From CAVPCZ01 sp963779225 (GTDB lineage Bacteria > Bacteroidota > Ignavibacteria > UBA10030 > UBA6906), in NCBI GenBank assembly GCA_963779225.1, contig CAVZWW010000003.1:1798001-1862000 (forward strand): a DNA stretch of 64,000 bases. The letters run 5' to 3'. Both the position numbers and the translations under genes were made by a program. The notes below the pieces were generated by a model, which was not told the origin of the DNA, made no database searches, and saw nothing but the letters and a program-made list of their open reading frames with translations. Positions 49,672-58,878 of the stretch are shown one piece after another; within the stretch, counting starts at the first letter, position 1; each line of letters starts with the position of its first letter.

Positions 49672-51071
49672 AGAACCGCCTGGTGTGCGTGCTGGCCGGA
49701 GCAGTGCTGTGGTCATCCATTCTTCCGTTGCCGCTCCACGCCGGGGGGGAACGGACCAACATTCAGGGAATGGGGATGGCGCGGACGTTTGTCGCTTCCT
49801 CACGCGGACTGGATGCCGTCGGCATCAATCCGGCGAACCTCGCAGCGCCGGACGAAGCGATCGTAACGTTCAGTCTGATCCGCTTCGGGGTTCATGTAGG
49901 GAGCGATTTCCTGAACTATGGAATGTACAAGGACTACTTCACAGGAGTCGAAACCGACAGTGGCAGGGTCGGACGCTATTTGAACGACGCGGATAAACAG
50001 AATATTCTCCGTTCCTTCCCGGACGGCCTGGGACGGATTGCCTCGCATCTTGAAGTGCGCCCGCTCGGGCTGTCGGTCAGGATCGGGGACTTTGGCACGG
50101 TAGCCGTGACGGCAACGGAGTACGTCATGATCAACGGGATGGTTCCGCGCGACTACGCCGCCTTTTTGCTGTATGGCAATACGCCGGGTTCGGTCTATGA
50201 CTTCAGCTCCACATCGGCGTATGCGGCATGGATGCGCGAGTACGCGCTTTCTTTCGGCAAGGAACTCCCGTGTCCCTTCTTCCTAAAATCGCTTTCTGCG
50301 GGTGCCGCCGTGAAACTGATTCACGGGCTGGGCTACTTCGGCCTTGATCGGTTCAACACGCGTCTGGAGACGGGCACGGACGGTATTCTGAACGGACAGA
50401 TCGATATGTTCGGCCGGCTGGCCGGGATGGAATTGTTTCGCGGAACCGGCGATTCGGGTTTCAACCTGTTCCCGGCACCGGCAGGGACCGGTTTCGGGTT
50501 CGACCTCGGTGTGGCATCGGAAATCACCGACTACATCAAGGTGGGGCTCGCCATCACGGACGTCGGGTCGGTTGAATGGGCCCGCGATGTGGAGGAGATC
50601 TATGCTGTGGCATCGATTCGTATGGACGATCCGCTCAACGAAGCTCAACGCGATTCCATCGAGAATGCGGTGCATGGCGAGACGCGCCCCGGCGGGAGTT
50701 TTTCATCGGCACTTCCCACTACGTTCCGGGTCGGCGTCGCCGTGGAGCTGCACCGTGTGCCGGCGTTGAAATCCATCTTCTGGGGTGAGTGGACCCTGGC
50801 GTGCGACTATAATCAGGGACTTGTGGAAGGCGCCGGGACCGCACGGGCGGGAAGGTTCTCAACCGGATTGGAGTTCCGGCCCTGGAAATTCCTCCCGCTC
50901 CGCACAGGGATTTCGGTCGGCGGCACGGATGATTTCACGTTTGCGCTCGGTTTTGGACTCCACTTCGGTGTATTCGATCTGGATATCGCGTCGGAGCATC
51001 TGAACTTCCTCCTGCGGGAGGAAGCGCTGGCACACGGGTCGGTTGCCATGGGTATGCGTATTCGTTTGTAG
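49668..51071 (+). CDS. DUF5723-type outer-membrane protein
   Basis: A 467-residue protein with a cleavable signal peptide (RLVCVLAGAVLWSSILPLPLHAGG). The DUF5723-type entry follows (IQGMGMARTFVASSRGLDAVGINPANLA), then a FadL-like string of amphipathic strands (LGVASEITDYIKVGLAITDVGSVEWA, FSTGLEFRPWKFLPLRTGISVGG, FTFALGFGLHFGVFDLDIAS). Members occur in Bacteroidota and relatives, and some function with type IX secretion or gliding machinery. It is coupled by an ATGA overlap to the preceding large protein. Confidence 0.8.
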   Translation: MKNRLVCVLAGAVLWSSILPLPLHAGGERTNIQGMGMARTFVASSRGLDAVGINPANLAAPDEAIVTFSLIRFGVHVGSDFLNYGMYKDYFTGVETDSGRVGRYLNDADKQNILRSFPDGLGRIASHLEVRPLGLSVRIGDFGTVAVTATEYVMINGMVPRDYAAFLLYGNTPGSVYDFSSTSAYAAWMREYALSFGKELPCPFFLKSLSAGAAVKLIHGLGYFGLDRFNTRLETGTDGILNGQIDMFGRLAGMELFRGTGDSGFNLFPAPAGTGFGFDLGVASEITDYIKVGLAITDVGSVEWARDVEEIYAVASIRMDDPLNEAQRDSIENAVHGETRPGGSFSSALPTTFRVGVAVELHRVPALKSIFWGEWTLACDYNQGLVEGAGTARAGRFSTGLEFRPWKFLPLRTGISVGGTDDFTFALGFGLHFGVFDLDIASEHLNFLLREEALAHGSVAMGMRIRL

Positions 51072-51098
51072 TGGTCGGGGGACCGTCGTACGGGGGGG

Positions 51099-51131
51099 AT
51101 GGGGATGGCGGGTGGGCCATCCCCATTTCTA
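51099..51131 (+). terminator. Hairpin terminator between convergent DUF5723 and hslU genes
   Basis: ATGGGGATGG (51099-51108) and CCATCCCCAT (51117-51126) make a perfect 10-bp stem with an 8-base loop, followed by TTCTAT. Placed 28 bases after the DUF5723 stop. Confidence 0.55.
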
Positions 51132-51133
51132 TG

Positions 51134-52516
51134 CTACAGGATGTACTTCGACAGATCGCGGTTCCTCACAATTCCCGCCAGGCGGGACTGCACGCGGTCA
51201 CGATCGATGACAATCGTGTCGGCGGGAACCTCATCCGGGGCCAGGTAGAGCGTATCCTCAAGGAGCGTCGTGAGAATGGTGTGGAGTCGCCGCGCGCCGA
51301 TGTTTTCCACCTGATCATTGACTTCGCTGGCGATCCTGGCGATTTCCTGGATGCCGTCCTCGCGGAAGTCCAGATGAACACCTTCAGTTTCCAGCAATGC
51401 CGCATACTGCTTCAGCAGGGCGTTCTGCGGCAGGGTGAGGATTTTGATGAAATCCTCCTCGGACAGGCTACTGAGTTCCACACGTATGGGGAAGCGGCCC
51501 TGCAACTCGGGAATGAGATCGGATGGCTTGGCAACGTGAAAGGCACCTGAAGCGATGAACAGGACGTGATCGGTCTTCACGATGCCATACTTGGTCATGA
51601 CATTTGAACCTTCGACAATAGGGAGCAGATCGCGCTGCACACCTTCGCGAGAGACATCGGGTCCGCCCGCCTGACTCCTGCTCCCGGCGATTTTGTCGAT
51701 TTCGTCAAGGAACACAATACCCGAATTCTCCACGCGCTGCAGGGCCTCCTTCACCGCCGCATCCTGATCGATCAGCTTCTGGGCCTCTTCATTCGTCAGG
51801 ATCACGCGCGCGTCGGCAACCGTGACTTTCCGCCGTTTTGTCTTCTTGGGGAGGAGGTTTCCGAAGACATCCTGCAGATTGATTCCCATCTCATCCAGAT
51901 TCATGGGGCCAATCACCTGCATCAGCGGTGTTTCGGCGGCAGGCACATCCAGTTCGATCATTCTGTGCTCCAGCTGACCGTCGCGCAGCCGCTGCCGGAA
52001 CTTCTCCCGCGTAGCGTTGGTGTCTTCCTCCGTGGCCGGTGCTTCTTCTGCAGCAACACCGGCGCGTTTGCGAGGCGGCGGGACGAGGAGATCAAGAATC
52101 CGTTCCTCGCTCATCGCCCGTGCGCTCTCGTTCACCTCAGCCCGCCGTTCGGCCTTCACCATGGTGACGGCGTATTCGGTGAGGTCGCGGATGATCGATT
52201 CGACATCACGCCCCACGTAGCCCACCTCAGTGAACTTCGACGCTTCGACCTTGATGAAGGGGGCATTGGCAAGCCGGGCAAGCCGCCGGGCAATCTCTGT
52301 CTTCCCGACACCCGTCGGGCCGATCAGGATGATATTGTTCGGCATGATTTCTTCGCGGAGACCCGGTGGCACCTGCAGACGGCGCCACCGGTTCCGCATG
52401 GCGATCGCGACGGACCGCTTGGCGTTGTCCTGGCCGATGATGTACTTGTCCAGTTCCCGGACGATTTCCCGGGGAGTCAGATCTCGTGAGGCGTGCTCTG
52501 CTGCGCTGTTTGTCAT
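51134..52516 (-). CDS. hslU: HslU ATPase of the HslVU protease
   Basis: AAA+ unfoldase that feeds substrates to HslV. The 460-residue protein has an N-terminal LTPREIVRELDKYIIGQDNAKRSVAIAMRNRWRR, Walker A ILIGPTGVGKTEIARRLA, the pore-type GYVGRDVES motif, an intermediate I-domain (about 135-245), Walker B GIVFLDEIDKIA, and the C-terminal docking tail DLSKYIL that activates HslV. Starts GTG 52525 or ATG 52516 are both possible; neither has a clear Shine-Dalgarno. Last gene of a long minus-strand run. Confidence 0.95.
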   Translation of the reverse strand: MTNSAAEHASRDLTPREIVRELDKYIIGQDNAKRSVAIAMRNRWRRLQVPPGLREEIMPNNIILIGPTGVGKTEIARRLARLANAPFIKVEASKFTEVGYVGRDVESIIRDLTEYAVTMVKAERRAEVNESARAMSEERILDLLVPPPRKRAGVAAEEAPATEEDTNATREKFRQRLRDGQLEHRMIELDVPAAETPLMQVIGPMNLDEMGINLQDVFGNLLPKKTKRRKVTVADARVILTNEEAQKLIDQDAAVKEALQRVENSGIVFLDEIDKIAGSRSQAGGPDVSREGVQRDLLPIVEGSNVMTKYGIVKTDHVLFIASGAFHVAKPSDLIPELQGRFPIRVELSSLSEEDFIKILTLPQNALLKQYAALLETEGVHLDFREDGIQEIARIASEVNDQVENIGARRLHTILTTLLEDTLYLAPDEVPADTIVIDRDRVQSRLAGIVRNRDLSKYIL

Positions 52517-52661
52517 GGGGCTCACACGTTGGTCAAATGCCTGATTTCTGGAAAGGTGTCGTCACTGCCCGGGGGTGGTTCACATGCCTGATCGGCCCGA
52601 AGCTCTTCGCCCGCAGGGTATCGTCGTTGTCACCTCGTCGCCTGCCAGCGTCGGCCGGGTC

Positions 52662-53198
52662 TTACAGTTCCTCGACGACGATATTCTCGTTGGTGTAGAT
52701 GCAGATGCCCGCGGCGGTACGCAGCGATTCTTCCACGATCGTGCGGGCGGGGAGTGTGGTATGTTTGATGAGCATGCGGGCTGCTGACAGGGCGTACGGT
52801 CCTCCGGAACCGATGGCGACAATACCGTCATCGGGCTCAACGATTTCCCCGGTTCCCGAAATGACCAGTGCCGTCGTCCCGTTGAGTACCGCCAGCAATG
52901 CCTCAAGCTGACGGAGGTACTTGTCCGTGCGCCACTCCTTAGCGAGCTCCACCGCCGCCCGTTCCAGATTTCCACGTTCCTTCCCAAGGTAGTCTTCGAA
53001 CTTGGCAAACAGGGTGAAGGCGTCAGCTGCCGCCCCCGCGAACCCCGCGAGCACCTTGCCGTCCTGCAGCCGGCGCACTTTACGCGCGTTGTGTTTCATG
53101 ATGGTCTGTCCGACGGTCACCTGACCGTCCGCGCCGATGACCGTGCGCCCTTCGCGGGTGAGCCCGAGTACTGTTGTGGAATGGAAACGGCCGTCCAT
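52662..53198 (-). CDS. hslV: HslV peptidase of the HslVU protease
   Basis: Proteasome-like Thr protease. The 178-residue protein has a short propeptide MDGRFHS before the catalytic TTVLGL, then the VIGADGQVTVGQTIMKHNARKVRRL and GFAGAAADAFTLFAKFEDYL core, and an Ile-Ala-rich C-terminus with GGPYALSAARML. ATG 53198 has AAGGAG at 8-base spacing; GTG 53204 is too close to it. 18 bases after rpoN. hslU follows after a 145-base gap in which I see no element. Confidence 0.93.
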   Translation of the reverse strand: MDGRFHSTTVLGLTREGRTVIGADGQVTVGQTIMKHNARKVRRLQDGKVLAGFAGAAADAFTLFAKFEDYLGKERGNLERAAVELAKEWRTDKYLRQLEALLAVLNGTTALVISGTGEIVEPDDGIVAIGSGGPYALSAARMLIKHTTLPARTIVEESLRTAAGICIYTNENIVVEEL

Positions 53199-53222
53199 GG
53201 ACACCGCTCCTTATCGTGGGGG

Positions 53223-54683
53223 TCAGGTGAGTTTGCGGCGCAGGCGTGCGACGGGGATCAACATTGCCTCGCGGTATTTGGCGACAGTACGCCTGGCGAT
53301 GTTCAACCCCTGTGCGTTCAGCAGTTCGCCGAGCTTGTGGTCGCTCAGGGGTTTCAGGGGATCCTCTGCATCAATCAGGGCCTTCAGCTTGCGTTTGACT
53401 TCCTTGTTGGACACTTCGTCCCCATCGGTCGTGCTGATGGCATCGCTGAAGAAATGCCGGAGCGAAAACACCCCGTAGTCTGTCTGGACATACTTGCTGT
53501 TCACCACGCGGCTGATGGTGGAAATGTCCATTTCAATCACTTCCGCGATGTCTTTGTAGATCATCGGGTGAAGTCCTTCACCCGTCTCGAAGAACTCCCG
53601 TTGCTTGTCCACGATGGTTCTCATCACCCGGAGCATCGTCTCACGGCGCTGATGGATGGAACTGATAAACCATTTTGCTGCTTCGAACCGCTGCCGGATG
53701 AAATCCTTGGCTTCGGTGGAGACCCCGTTTTTCTTGCGCTTGGACATCAGTTCTTTGTACGCCCGGTTGATCCGCAGGGGTGGAATGTTCCGGTCGTTCA
53801 GGCTGATGATGAAGTCGTCCTCGGTCTTGATCACGATAAAATCGGGGACGACATAGTTCTCGTGCTGGGTGAACTCTCCCTCACCCGGCTTGGGATTCAA
53901 ATGCTGGATGACCTCGATCACCCGCTTGAGATCGTCCAGGGAGACTCCGAGCTTCCGGGACAGCTCCTCGAAATGCCGCATCGTGAAGTCGTCGTAGAAT
54001 TCGGTCAACAAACGCCGCGCCAGGACCTTGACTGCGGAATCCAGCTCGGTAACCTCCAGCTGGACGACCAGGCATTCCTGGAGTGAACGGCTGGCAATTC
54101 CCACCGGATCCAGCATCTGGATCTTCTTCAGCACCGTTTCGGCCTTGTCCACCTGGATCACCGTGCCCAGCGTCAGATTCAGGTCCTGCACAATCGTCGG
54201 AATGTCGCGACGCAGGTAGCCGTCCTCATCCACGTTGCCGATGATCTCCTGCCCGAGCAGGATTTCCTCATCGTCGAGATCGAGGAGACTGAACTGTTCC
54301 AGCAAGCGGTGATACATGGGGATGCTGTCGGGAACCGGATAGTCATCTTTTTCTTCACCGTCGAAGGCCTCCCGGGCCTTGTACCCGGAGCTGTCGTCAT
54401 TCATGTAGTCTTCGATCGTGTATTTCTCGTCGTCTGCCGCATCGGTGGTCTCTTCCACCTTCTCCAAAGCAGGCTCTTCGGGGGTTGCCTCCTCTTTCGC
54501 CTGTTCCTCGGCGACCGCCTCCATTTCTTCTTCGTACCCCTCTTCAAGCAGGGGATTCATCTCCAATTCGGCCTTGATCTTCTGCTCGAGCGCAAGCGTA
54601 GGGAGCTGCAACATCTTCAGGTATTGCACCTGTTGAGGCGACAGCTTCATCATCATTCTATGTTGGAGCGAAATGTTCAGCAT
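53223..54683 (-). CDS. rpoN: RNA polymerase sigma-54 factor
   Basis: Alternative sigma factor for -24/-12 promoters, needing an AAA+ activator. A 486-residue protein. Region I is Gln/Leu-rich (LQHRMMMKLSPQQVQYLKMLQLPTLALEQKIKAELEMNPLL), region II is acidic (about 48-115), then comes the core-binding domain, and the RpoN box ARRTVAKYREAMLIPVARLRR near the end. Neighbours are cell-wall, competence and proteolysis genes. No enhancer-binding activator is in the window and I did not find a clear TGGC/TGC promoter pair here. Confidence 0.95.
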   Translation of the reverse strand: MLNISLQHRMMMKLSPQQVQYLKMLQLPTLALEQKIKAELEMNPLLEEGYEEEMEAVAEEQAKEEATPEEPALEKVEETTDAADDEKYTIEDYMNDDSSGYKAREAFDGEEKDDYPVPDSIPMYHRLLEQFSLLDLDDEEILLGQEIIGNVDEDGYLRRDIPTIVQDLNLTLGTVIQVDKAETVLKKIQMLDPVGIASRSLQECLVVQLEVTELDSAVKVLARRLLTEFYDDFTMRHFEELSRKLGVSLDDLKRVIEVIQHLNPKPGEGEFTQHENYVVPDFIVIKTEDDFIISLNDRNIPPLRINRAYKELMSKRKKNGVSTEAKDFIRQRFEAAKWFISSIHQRRETMLRVMRTIVDKQREFFETGEGLHPMIYKDIAEVIEMDISTISRVVNSKYVQTDYGVFSLRHFFSDAISTTDGDEVSNKEVKRKLKALIDAEDPLKPLSDHKLGELLNAQGLNIARRTVAKYREAMLIPVARLRRKLT

Positions 54684-54690
54684 GGCCTTG

Positions 54691-55257
54691 TCAGGATCGC
54701 TCTGTTCCGTTGCCGCGTTCGAGCAGCTTGGTGTACCATTGTTGACCGAATTTCCGAATTAAGGCATCACGGAGAAAGTGGTGGAGTGGTACCCGCTCCC
54801 GTTCTCCACGTTCTCTCCCGGACCGGCATTCCGGGATTTGCTCGTAGCGGACGAAAGTCCCTCCCGCGCGGCCGACGCGCAGGGGAAACAGATGGCACGA
54901 GATCGGCTTGCGCCAGGTGCTCCTGCCTTCAAGAAATGCCCGCTCGAAACCGCACCTGGCGATTCCCTCGTCGACATACACGAACACACATTCCCGCCGA
55001 TCGATGCAGGTCGTGGCATAGCCGCCTGGAAAACCCTCCACGAGGCCTTCCCGGTCTATCGCCGCGACATTCCGGGGATCGAGGTACTCTTTAATCAACG
55101 GATAGTGCTCGGCAATGCGCGCCACTTCTTCGTCTTCCAGAGGTGCACCCCGCCCGCCTTCCAGCGTGCAACAGGCACCTGCGCAGGACCCGAGATCGCA
55201 GCAAAACGGGGCTGCGACAACGGCATCATCCACCAGGGTATTTTCGATGCGAAACAT
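54691..55257 (-). CDS. DUF3109 Cys-rich protein (YkgJ-like Fe-S/Zn cluster binding)
   Basis: A 188-residue soluble protein with Cys clusters expected for the DUF3109 group: FCCDLGSCAGACCTLEGGRGAPLEDEE near the N-terminus, ATTCIDRRECVFVY and RCGFERAFLEG, then ISCHLFPLR and PECRSG. These probably form a metal or Fe-S site. The group has no assigned reaction. ATG 55257 lies only about 9 bases below a TATACT -10-like hexamer with no Shine-Dalgarno, so the message may be leaderless. rpoN starts 7 bases after its stop. Confidence 0.82.
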   Translation of the reverse strand: MFRIENTLVDDAVVAAPFCCDLGSCAGACCTLEGGRGAPLEDEEVARIAEHYPLIKEYLDPRNVAAIDREGLVEGFPGGYATTCIDRRECVFVYVDEGIARCGFERAFLEGRSTWRKPISCHLFPLRVGRAGGTFVRYEQIPECRSGRERGERERVPLHHFLRDALIRKFGQQWYTKLLERGNGTERS

Positions 55258-55302
55258 ACCCAAAAAGTATACCAAATTTCCGGGACAAAGAAAAGAGGGT
55301 TG

Positions 55303-56424
55303 CTACATGCGTAGGAAGAGCTTTCCGGGCAATTGCCGGACGGCTCCTTTGAATTCCAGCGCCAGGAGATGGACAAGCGCTTCCGATGTGGAATAGCCGG
55401 ACAGCCCGGCAATCGTATCGATGTGGACAGGGTGCTCGGTGAGAGCGTCGAAAACTTTCTGTTCGAAGAGCGTCAGCGGAGGAAGGGACTGTTCAGGCCG
55501 CACCGGAAGCACGATGCCTGCTCCGCGCAGGCGGCTGCCCAGTTCAGTCATGATGTCCTCCACGGATTCCGTGAGGACCGCGCTCCCTTCACGAATCAAC
55601 ATGTTTGTGCCGCTCCGAACGGTTCCGGTGACGGGGGAGGGTACGGCGAAGACTTCACGTCCCTGATCAAGGGCAAGCCGTGCAGTGATCATTGCCCCTC
55701 CCTCAGTGCCCGTTTCGACGATCAGCGTGCCCAGGGTGATGCCGCTGACGATCCTGTTGCGCTGCGGGAAATTCACCGCATCCGGCTTTGTGCCCATCAC
55801 GAATTCCGAGAGCAAAGCTCCCCGCTCCGTCAGGCGGGACGCAAGCCCGCTGTTTTCCGGAGGGTACAGGACATCGATACCGGAGCCGATGACCGCCAGT
55901 GTACGTCCTCCCGCCTTGAGTGCCGCACCATGAGCGATCGTGTCAATGCCGCGGGCAAGACCGCTCACCACCGTGATACCCAGAGAACAGAGATCGGTGG
56001 CAAAGCGCTCCGCGAGCCGGGCCCCATAGGGGGTGGGAGTGCGTGTGCCGACGACGGCAATGGACGGTGTGTCGGCGTCGGTGAGGGAGCCCCGGACGAA
56101 CAGGAATGGGGGCGGATCGTAGATACGCTTGAGGTACGGTGGATAGTCGTTGTCCCAGAACGAAATCAGGCGCCCCCCTGCACCCGCCAGACGGGAAATC
56201 TGACCGGCCGCATACTCCTGCGAATCCGCCGGTATTCCGTGTCGGAAGTAGCTGGCTATGGTAATCGCGGTCTTCCGCTCTATCCCCTCGACGGCAATCA
56301 GTTCCGCGGGGGAGGCGTGAAAGATGGATGGTGTGTCGCCGAAATGTGTAACAAGGGCCCGCAACCGCGCCGGGCCGACTCCGGGAATGCGGGAGAGGAC
56401 CAGCAGATCGTGTCCGGTGATCAC
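55303..56424 (-). CDS. dprA: DNA processing protein DprA
   Basis: Protects incoming single-stranded DNA and loads RecA during natural transformation. A 373-residue protein. The SAM-like N-domain helix (LLVLSRIPGVGPARLRALV) is followed by the extended Rossmann core: VGTRTPTPYGARLAERFATDL, VVSGLARGIDTIAHGAALKAGGRTLAVIGSGIDVLYPPENSGL, SEFVMGTKPDAVNFPQRNRIVSG, and the C-terminal winged helix (about 300-373). Start GTG 56424 with AAGGAGT eight bases upstream. With the ComEA-like gene at 35 kb it suggests competence, though comEC and the pilus are not in view. Confidence 0.94.
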   Translation of the reverse strand: MITGHDLLVLSRIPGVGPARLRALVTHFGDTPSIFHASPAELIAVEGIERKTAITIASYFRHGIPADSQEYAAGQISRLAGAGGRLISFWDNDYPPYLKRIYDPPPFLFVRGSLTDADTPSIAVVGTRTPTPYGARLAERFATDLCSLGITVVSGLARGIDTIAHGAALKAGGRTLAVIGSGIDVLYPPENSGLASRLTERGALLSEFVMGTKPDAVNFPQRNRIVSGITLGTLIVETGTEGGAMITARLALDQGREVFAVPSPVTGTVRSGTNMLIREGSAVLTESVEDIMTELGSRLRGAGIVLPVRPEQSLPPLTLFEQKVFDALTEHPVHIDTIAGLSGYSTSEALVHLLALEFKGAVRQLPGKLFLRM

Positions 56425-56437
56425 AGGCGGACTCCTT

Positions 56438-57388
56438 CTACGGCCCGGGGAAGCGCCGCACGAATCCCCGGTACCAGTCGACGGTCTTCCTCAGCCCGTC
56501 CGCGGGAAGCACCGCAGGATGATAATCGAGTATCCGCCTTGCTTTGCTGATGTCTGCCTGTGTGGCGGTCTGATCACCCGGTCTCCGTGGAAGCCGCCGG
56601 ATCACCGCACGTTTTCCGACAATCTCCTCAACCAGTCGGATTCCTTCACCGGTGGTGATGACCGTGTCCGAGCCGATATTGAAGATCTCCCCGGCACAAC
56701 GGTCCCGGCGGTCCAGAACCGCAATCAAGCCGTCCAGGATATCGTCAATGTACGTGTAACTCCGCCGGTGCGATTCGCTCCCTTCGTAGAGATGCAGGGG
56801 GGTACCCTCCATGAGAGCCCGGATCAATTTCGGATACAGTTTATCCGGCCGCTCACGCGGACCGTAGACCGAATACAGTCGCAGGGAACAGGCCGGCAGG
56901 CCCCGGTCGCGGGCAGAGGCCAGCACCAGTTGCTCCGCGGCGAGCTTTGTTACGCCGTAATATGATGTCGGCCTGACCTCCGCGGTTTCCGGCTCGGTGG
57001 CGAATGATCCATAAACCGAAGACGTGGCGATGTTGATAAAAGCGGCGAGGGAAGGCGACTGGAGCACGGCCTCCAGCAGCCTGTGTGTAGCATGGATGTT
57101 GTTGCGAACATAGCTGTCGAAGGACGACGCGGAAAGACCCGGTTGCGCGGCGGCATGGAATACGACATGGATGCCGGCGACGGCTTCCGCAAGTGGATCG
57201 GCAGCCAGATCAAGCCGTTGCAGCGAAGCGCCGGCCGCCTGAATTCCCCGTGCATTCTCCTCCTTCAGGGCCAGATCGTAATACGGGCTGAAGTTGTCAA
57301 TGCCGCGGACTGAATGACCCAGGGCGAGAAGCCGTTCGCAGAGATGGGATCCGATGAAGCCCGCAGCGCCGGTCACCAGGATGTTCAT
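56438..57388 (-). CDS. NAD-dependent nucleotide-sugar epimerase (UDP-glucuronate 4-epimerase-like)
   Basis: A 316-residue extended SDR. The NAD site is ILVTGAAGFIGSHLCERLLALGHSV, followed by GIDNFSPYYD as seen in UDP-glucuronate and related epimerases, then FHAAAQPGL, NIATSSVYG (catalytic Ser), SYYGVTKLAAE (catalytic Tyr-x3-Lys), and RLYSVYGPRERPDKLYPKL. The exact substrate is uncertain. ATG 57388 is chosen over the upstream GTG because it begins the Rossmann strand. 28 bases after glmM-like and 13 bases before dprA. Confidence 0.87.
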   Translation of the reverse strand: MNILVTGAAGFIGSHLCERLLALGHSVRGIDNFSPYYDLALKEENARGIQAAGASLQRLDLAADPLAEAVAGIHVVFHAAAQPGLSASSFDSYVRNNIHATHRLLEAVLQSPSLAAFINIATSSVYGSFATEPETAEVRPTSYYGVTKLAAEQLVLASARDRGLPACSLRLYSVYGPRERPDKLYPKLIRALMEGTPLHLYEGSESHRRSYTYIDDILDGLIAVLDRRDRCAGEIFNIGSDTVITTGEGIRLVEEIVGKRAVIRRLPRRPGDQTATQADISKARRILDYHPAVLPADGLRKTVDWYRGFVRRFPGP

Positions 57389-57416
57389 GTGTACCACCGT
57401 GCTTGTGAAATGACCG

Positions 57417-58799
57417 TCAATGATCGAGGGCGGCAACCTCAGCTGTGAATTGTTCCACTACCTGGCGTGCCTGTTCCCTGTCCCGGGCCTCCGCGATCAC
57501 ACGCACGACGGGCTCGGTGTTGGATTTCCGGAAATGGACCCAGTAGTCGTCAAAATCGATGCGCACCCCGTCGTCGGTATTCACACGACCCGCCGCCCCA
57601 TGCCGTTCCCGGAGTATCGCCAGCACGCGGTCCGGTGACCCGCCTGTGAGAGTGATCTTGCCTTTTGCGATGACGTATTGAGGAAGCGTCGCTTTCAGCC
57701 TGCTCAGTGTTGTGCCGGCTTCGGCCAGCGCCTGAAAGATGAGCCCCGTTCCGACCATGGCATCACGCCCGAGATGCACTGCCGGGAGTATCACTCCTCC
57801 GCTCCCTTCTCCCCCGATCAACGCGCCTGCGGACTTCATGGCACGTGCCACGTTGATCTCGCCGACCGGCGTACGAAGAAGGCGCGCTCCGTGTCTCCGC
57901 GCAATATCGTCCGCCGCCCGGGTTGTTGACAGGTTTACCACCACGGTCGGCGCCTGCGGTGCAGGCGTACGGTGCCGAAGGACAAAGTCGATCGCTGTGG
58001 CGATGGTGTATTCCTCTCCGTATGGTTCGCCCAGCTCGTTGATCAGCACGAGGCGGTCGACGTCAGGGTCTACGGCGACGCCCAGGTCTGCCCGTTCGGC
58101 CCGGACGCGCGCCGCCAACTCTGTGAGATTCTCCGGAATGGGTTCCGGAGTGTGCTTGAACACCCCGCTCACATCACAGAACATTTCAATGACCTCACAT
58201 CCAAGTTCCCGCAGCAAGGACGGCATGATCGCGCCTCCCGCCGCGTTCACGCAGTCCAGAACGACACGGAACCGGCATTTTCTGATTTTTTCGACGTCAA
58301 TGTAGTGCAGGGTGAGAATGGCGTCGATATGCTTTTTTATCCATGAACCGTCGGCGTTCACAGAGCCGAATTCCTGCCAGCCGGAATAGCTTGCGGGTGA
58401 TGCCGCAAGCCCCCAGAATTCTTCGTTCTCGGCGGAGTCCAGGAACATTCCCGTGGGGGCGATGAATTTCATCCCGTTCCATTGCATGGGATTATGACTG
58501 GCGGTAACGGAGATGCCGCCCGATGCGCGGAGACCCTCCACCGCAAGTTGCACGGTCGGGGTCGGGCAAATCCCGATATCGCATACCCTGACACCGCACA
58601 TTGCCAGCGTGGCGGTAGTGATGTCGGCCACCGGCTTTCCCGTGATGCGGCCGTCCCGGCCGACAACCACGAGGGGAGTCTCGGCTTCATAGCGACGGAC
58701 GTATGTGGCGAAGCCGGCTGCATACCGGCTGATGACTTCCGGTGTGAGACTCTCCCCGACAACTCCGCGTATCCCTGATATACTTACCATTAAGGACAT
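57417..58799 (-). CDS. glmM: Phosphoglucosamine/phosphohexomutase
   Basis: Alpha-D-phosphohexomutase probably converting glucosamine 6-phosphate to 1-phosphate for UDP-GlcNAc. The 460-residue protein has the N-terminal GIRGVVGESLTPEV substrate loop, the phosphoserine loop GISVTASHNPMQWNGMK (the Ser of TASHNP is the active residue), metal loop VDPDVDRLVL, sugar-specificity loop GGEGSGGVI, and the phosphate-binding RKSNTEPVVRVIAEA near the end. The SHNP and GEGSGG wording fits the GlmM/archaeal-like subgroup, but phosphomannomutase is not excluded. ATGs at 58799 and 58790 both fit; the longer frame upstream crosses the promoter. Confidence 0.88.
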   Translation of the reverse strand: MSLMVSISGIRGVVGESLTPEVISRYAAGFATYVRRYEAETPLVVVGRDGRITGKPVADITTATLAMCGVRVCDIGICPTPTVQLAVEGLRASGGISVTASHNPMQWNGMKFIAPTGMFLDSAENEEFWGLAASPASYSGWQEFGSVNADGSWIKKHIDAILTLHYIDVEKIRKCRFRVVLDCVNAAGGAIMPSLLRELGCEVIEMFCDVSGVFKHTPEPIPENLTELAARVRAERADLGVAVDPDVDRLVLINELGEPYGEEYTIATAIDFVLRHRTPAPQAPTVVVNLSTTRAADDIARRHGARLLRTPVGEINVARAMKSAGALIGGEGSGGVILPAVHLGRDAMVGTGLIFQALAEAGTTLSRLKATLPQYVIAKGKITLTGGSPDRVLAILRERHGAAGRVNTDDGVRIDFDDYWVHFRKSNTEPVVRVIAEARDREQARQVVEQFTAEVAALDH

Positions 58800-58842
58800 G
58801 GTTTTCCGTATCTCCGTGTAATAAAGGTCTTGTGGTGCGAGC

Positions 58843-58871
58843 AATGTAGTCAAGCACTCCAAGAGAATCAA
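58843..58871 (-). promoter_or_regulatory. Promoter of glmM-like–hslU minus-strand operon
   Basis: On the minus strand, TTGATT (58871-58866) and TACATT (58848-58843) with a 17-bp spacer; start expected near 58836, about 37 bases before the ATG at 58799. Confidence 0.6.
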
Positions 58872-58878
58872 GCTTGCC

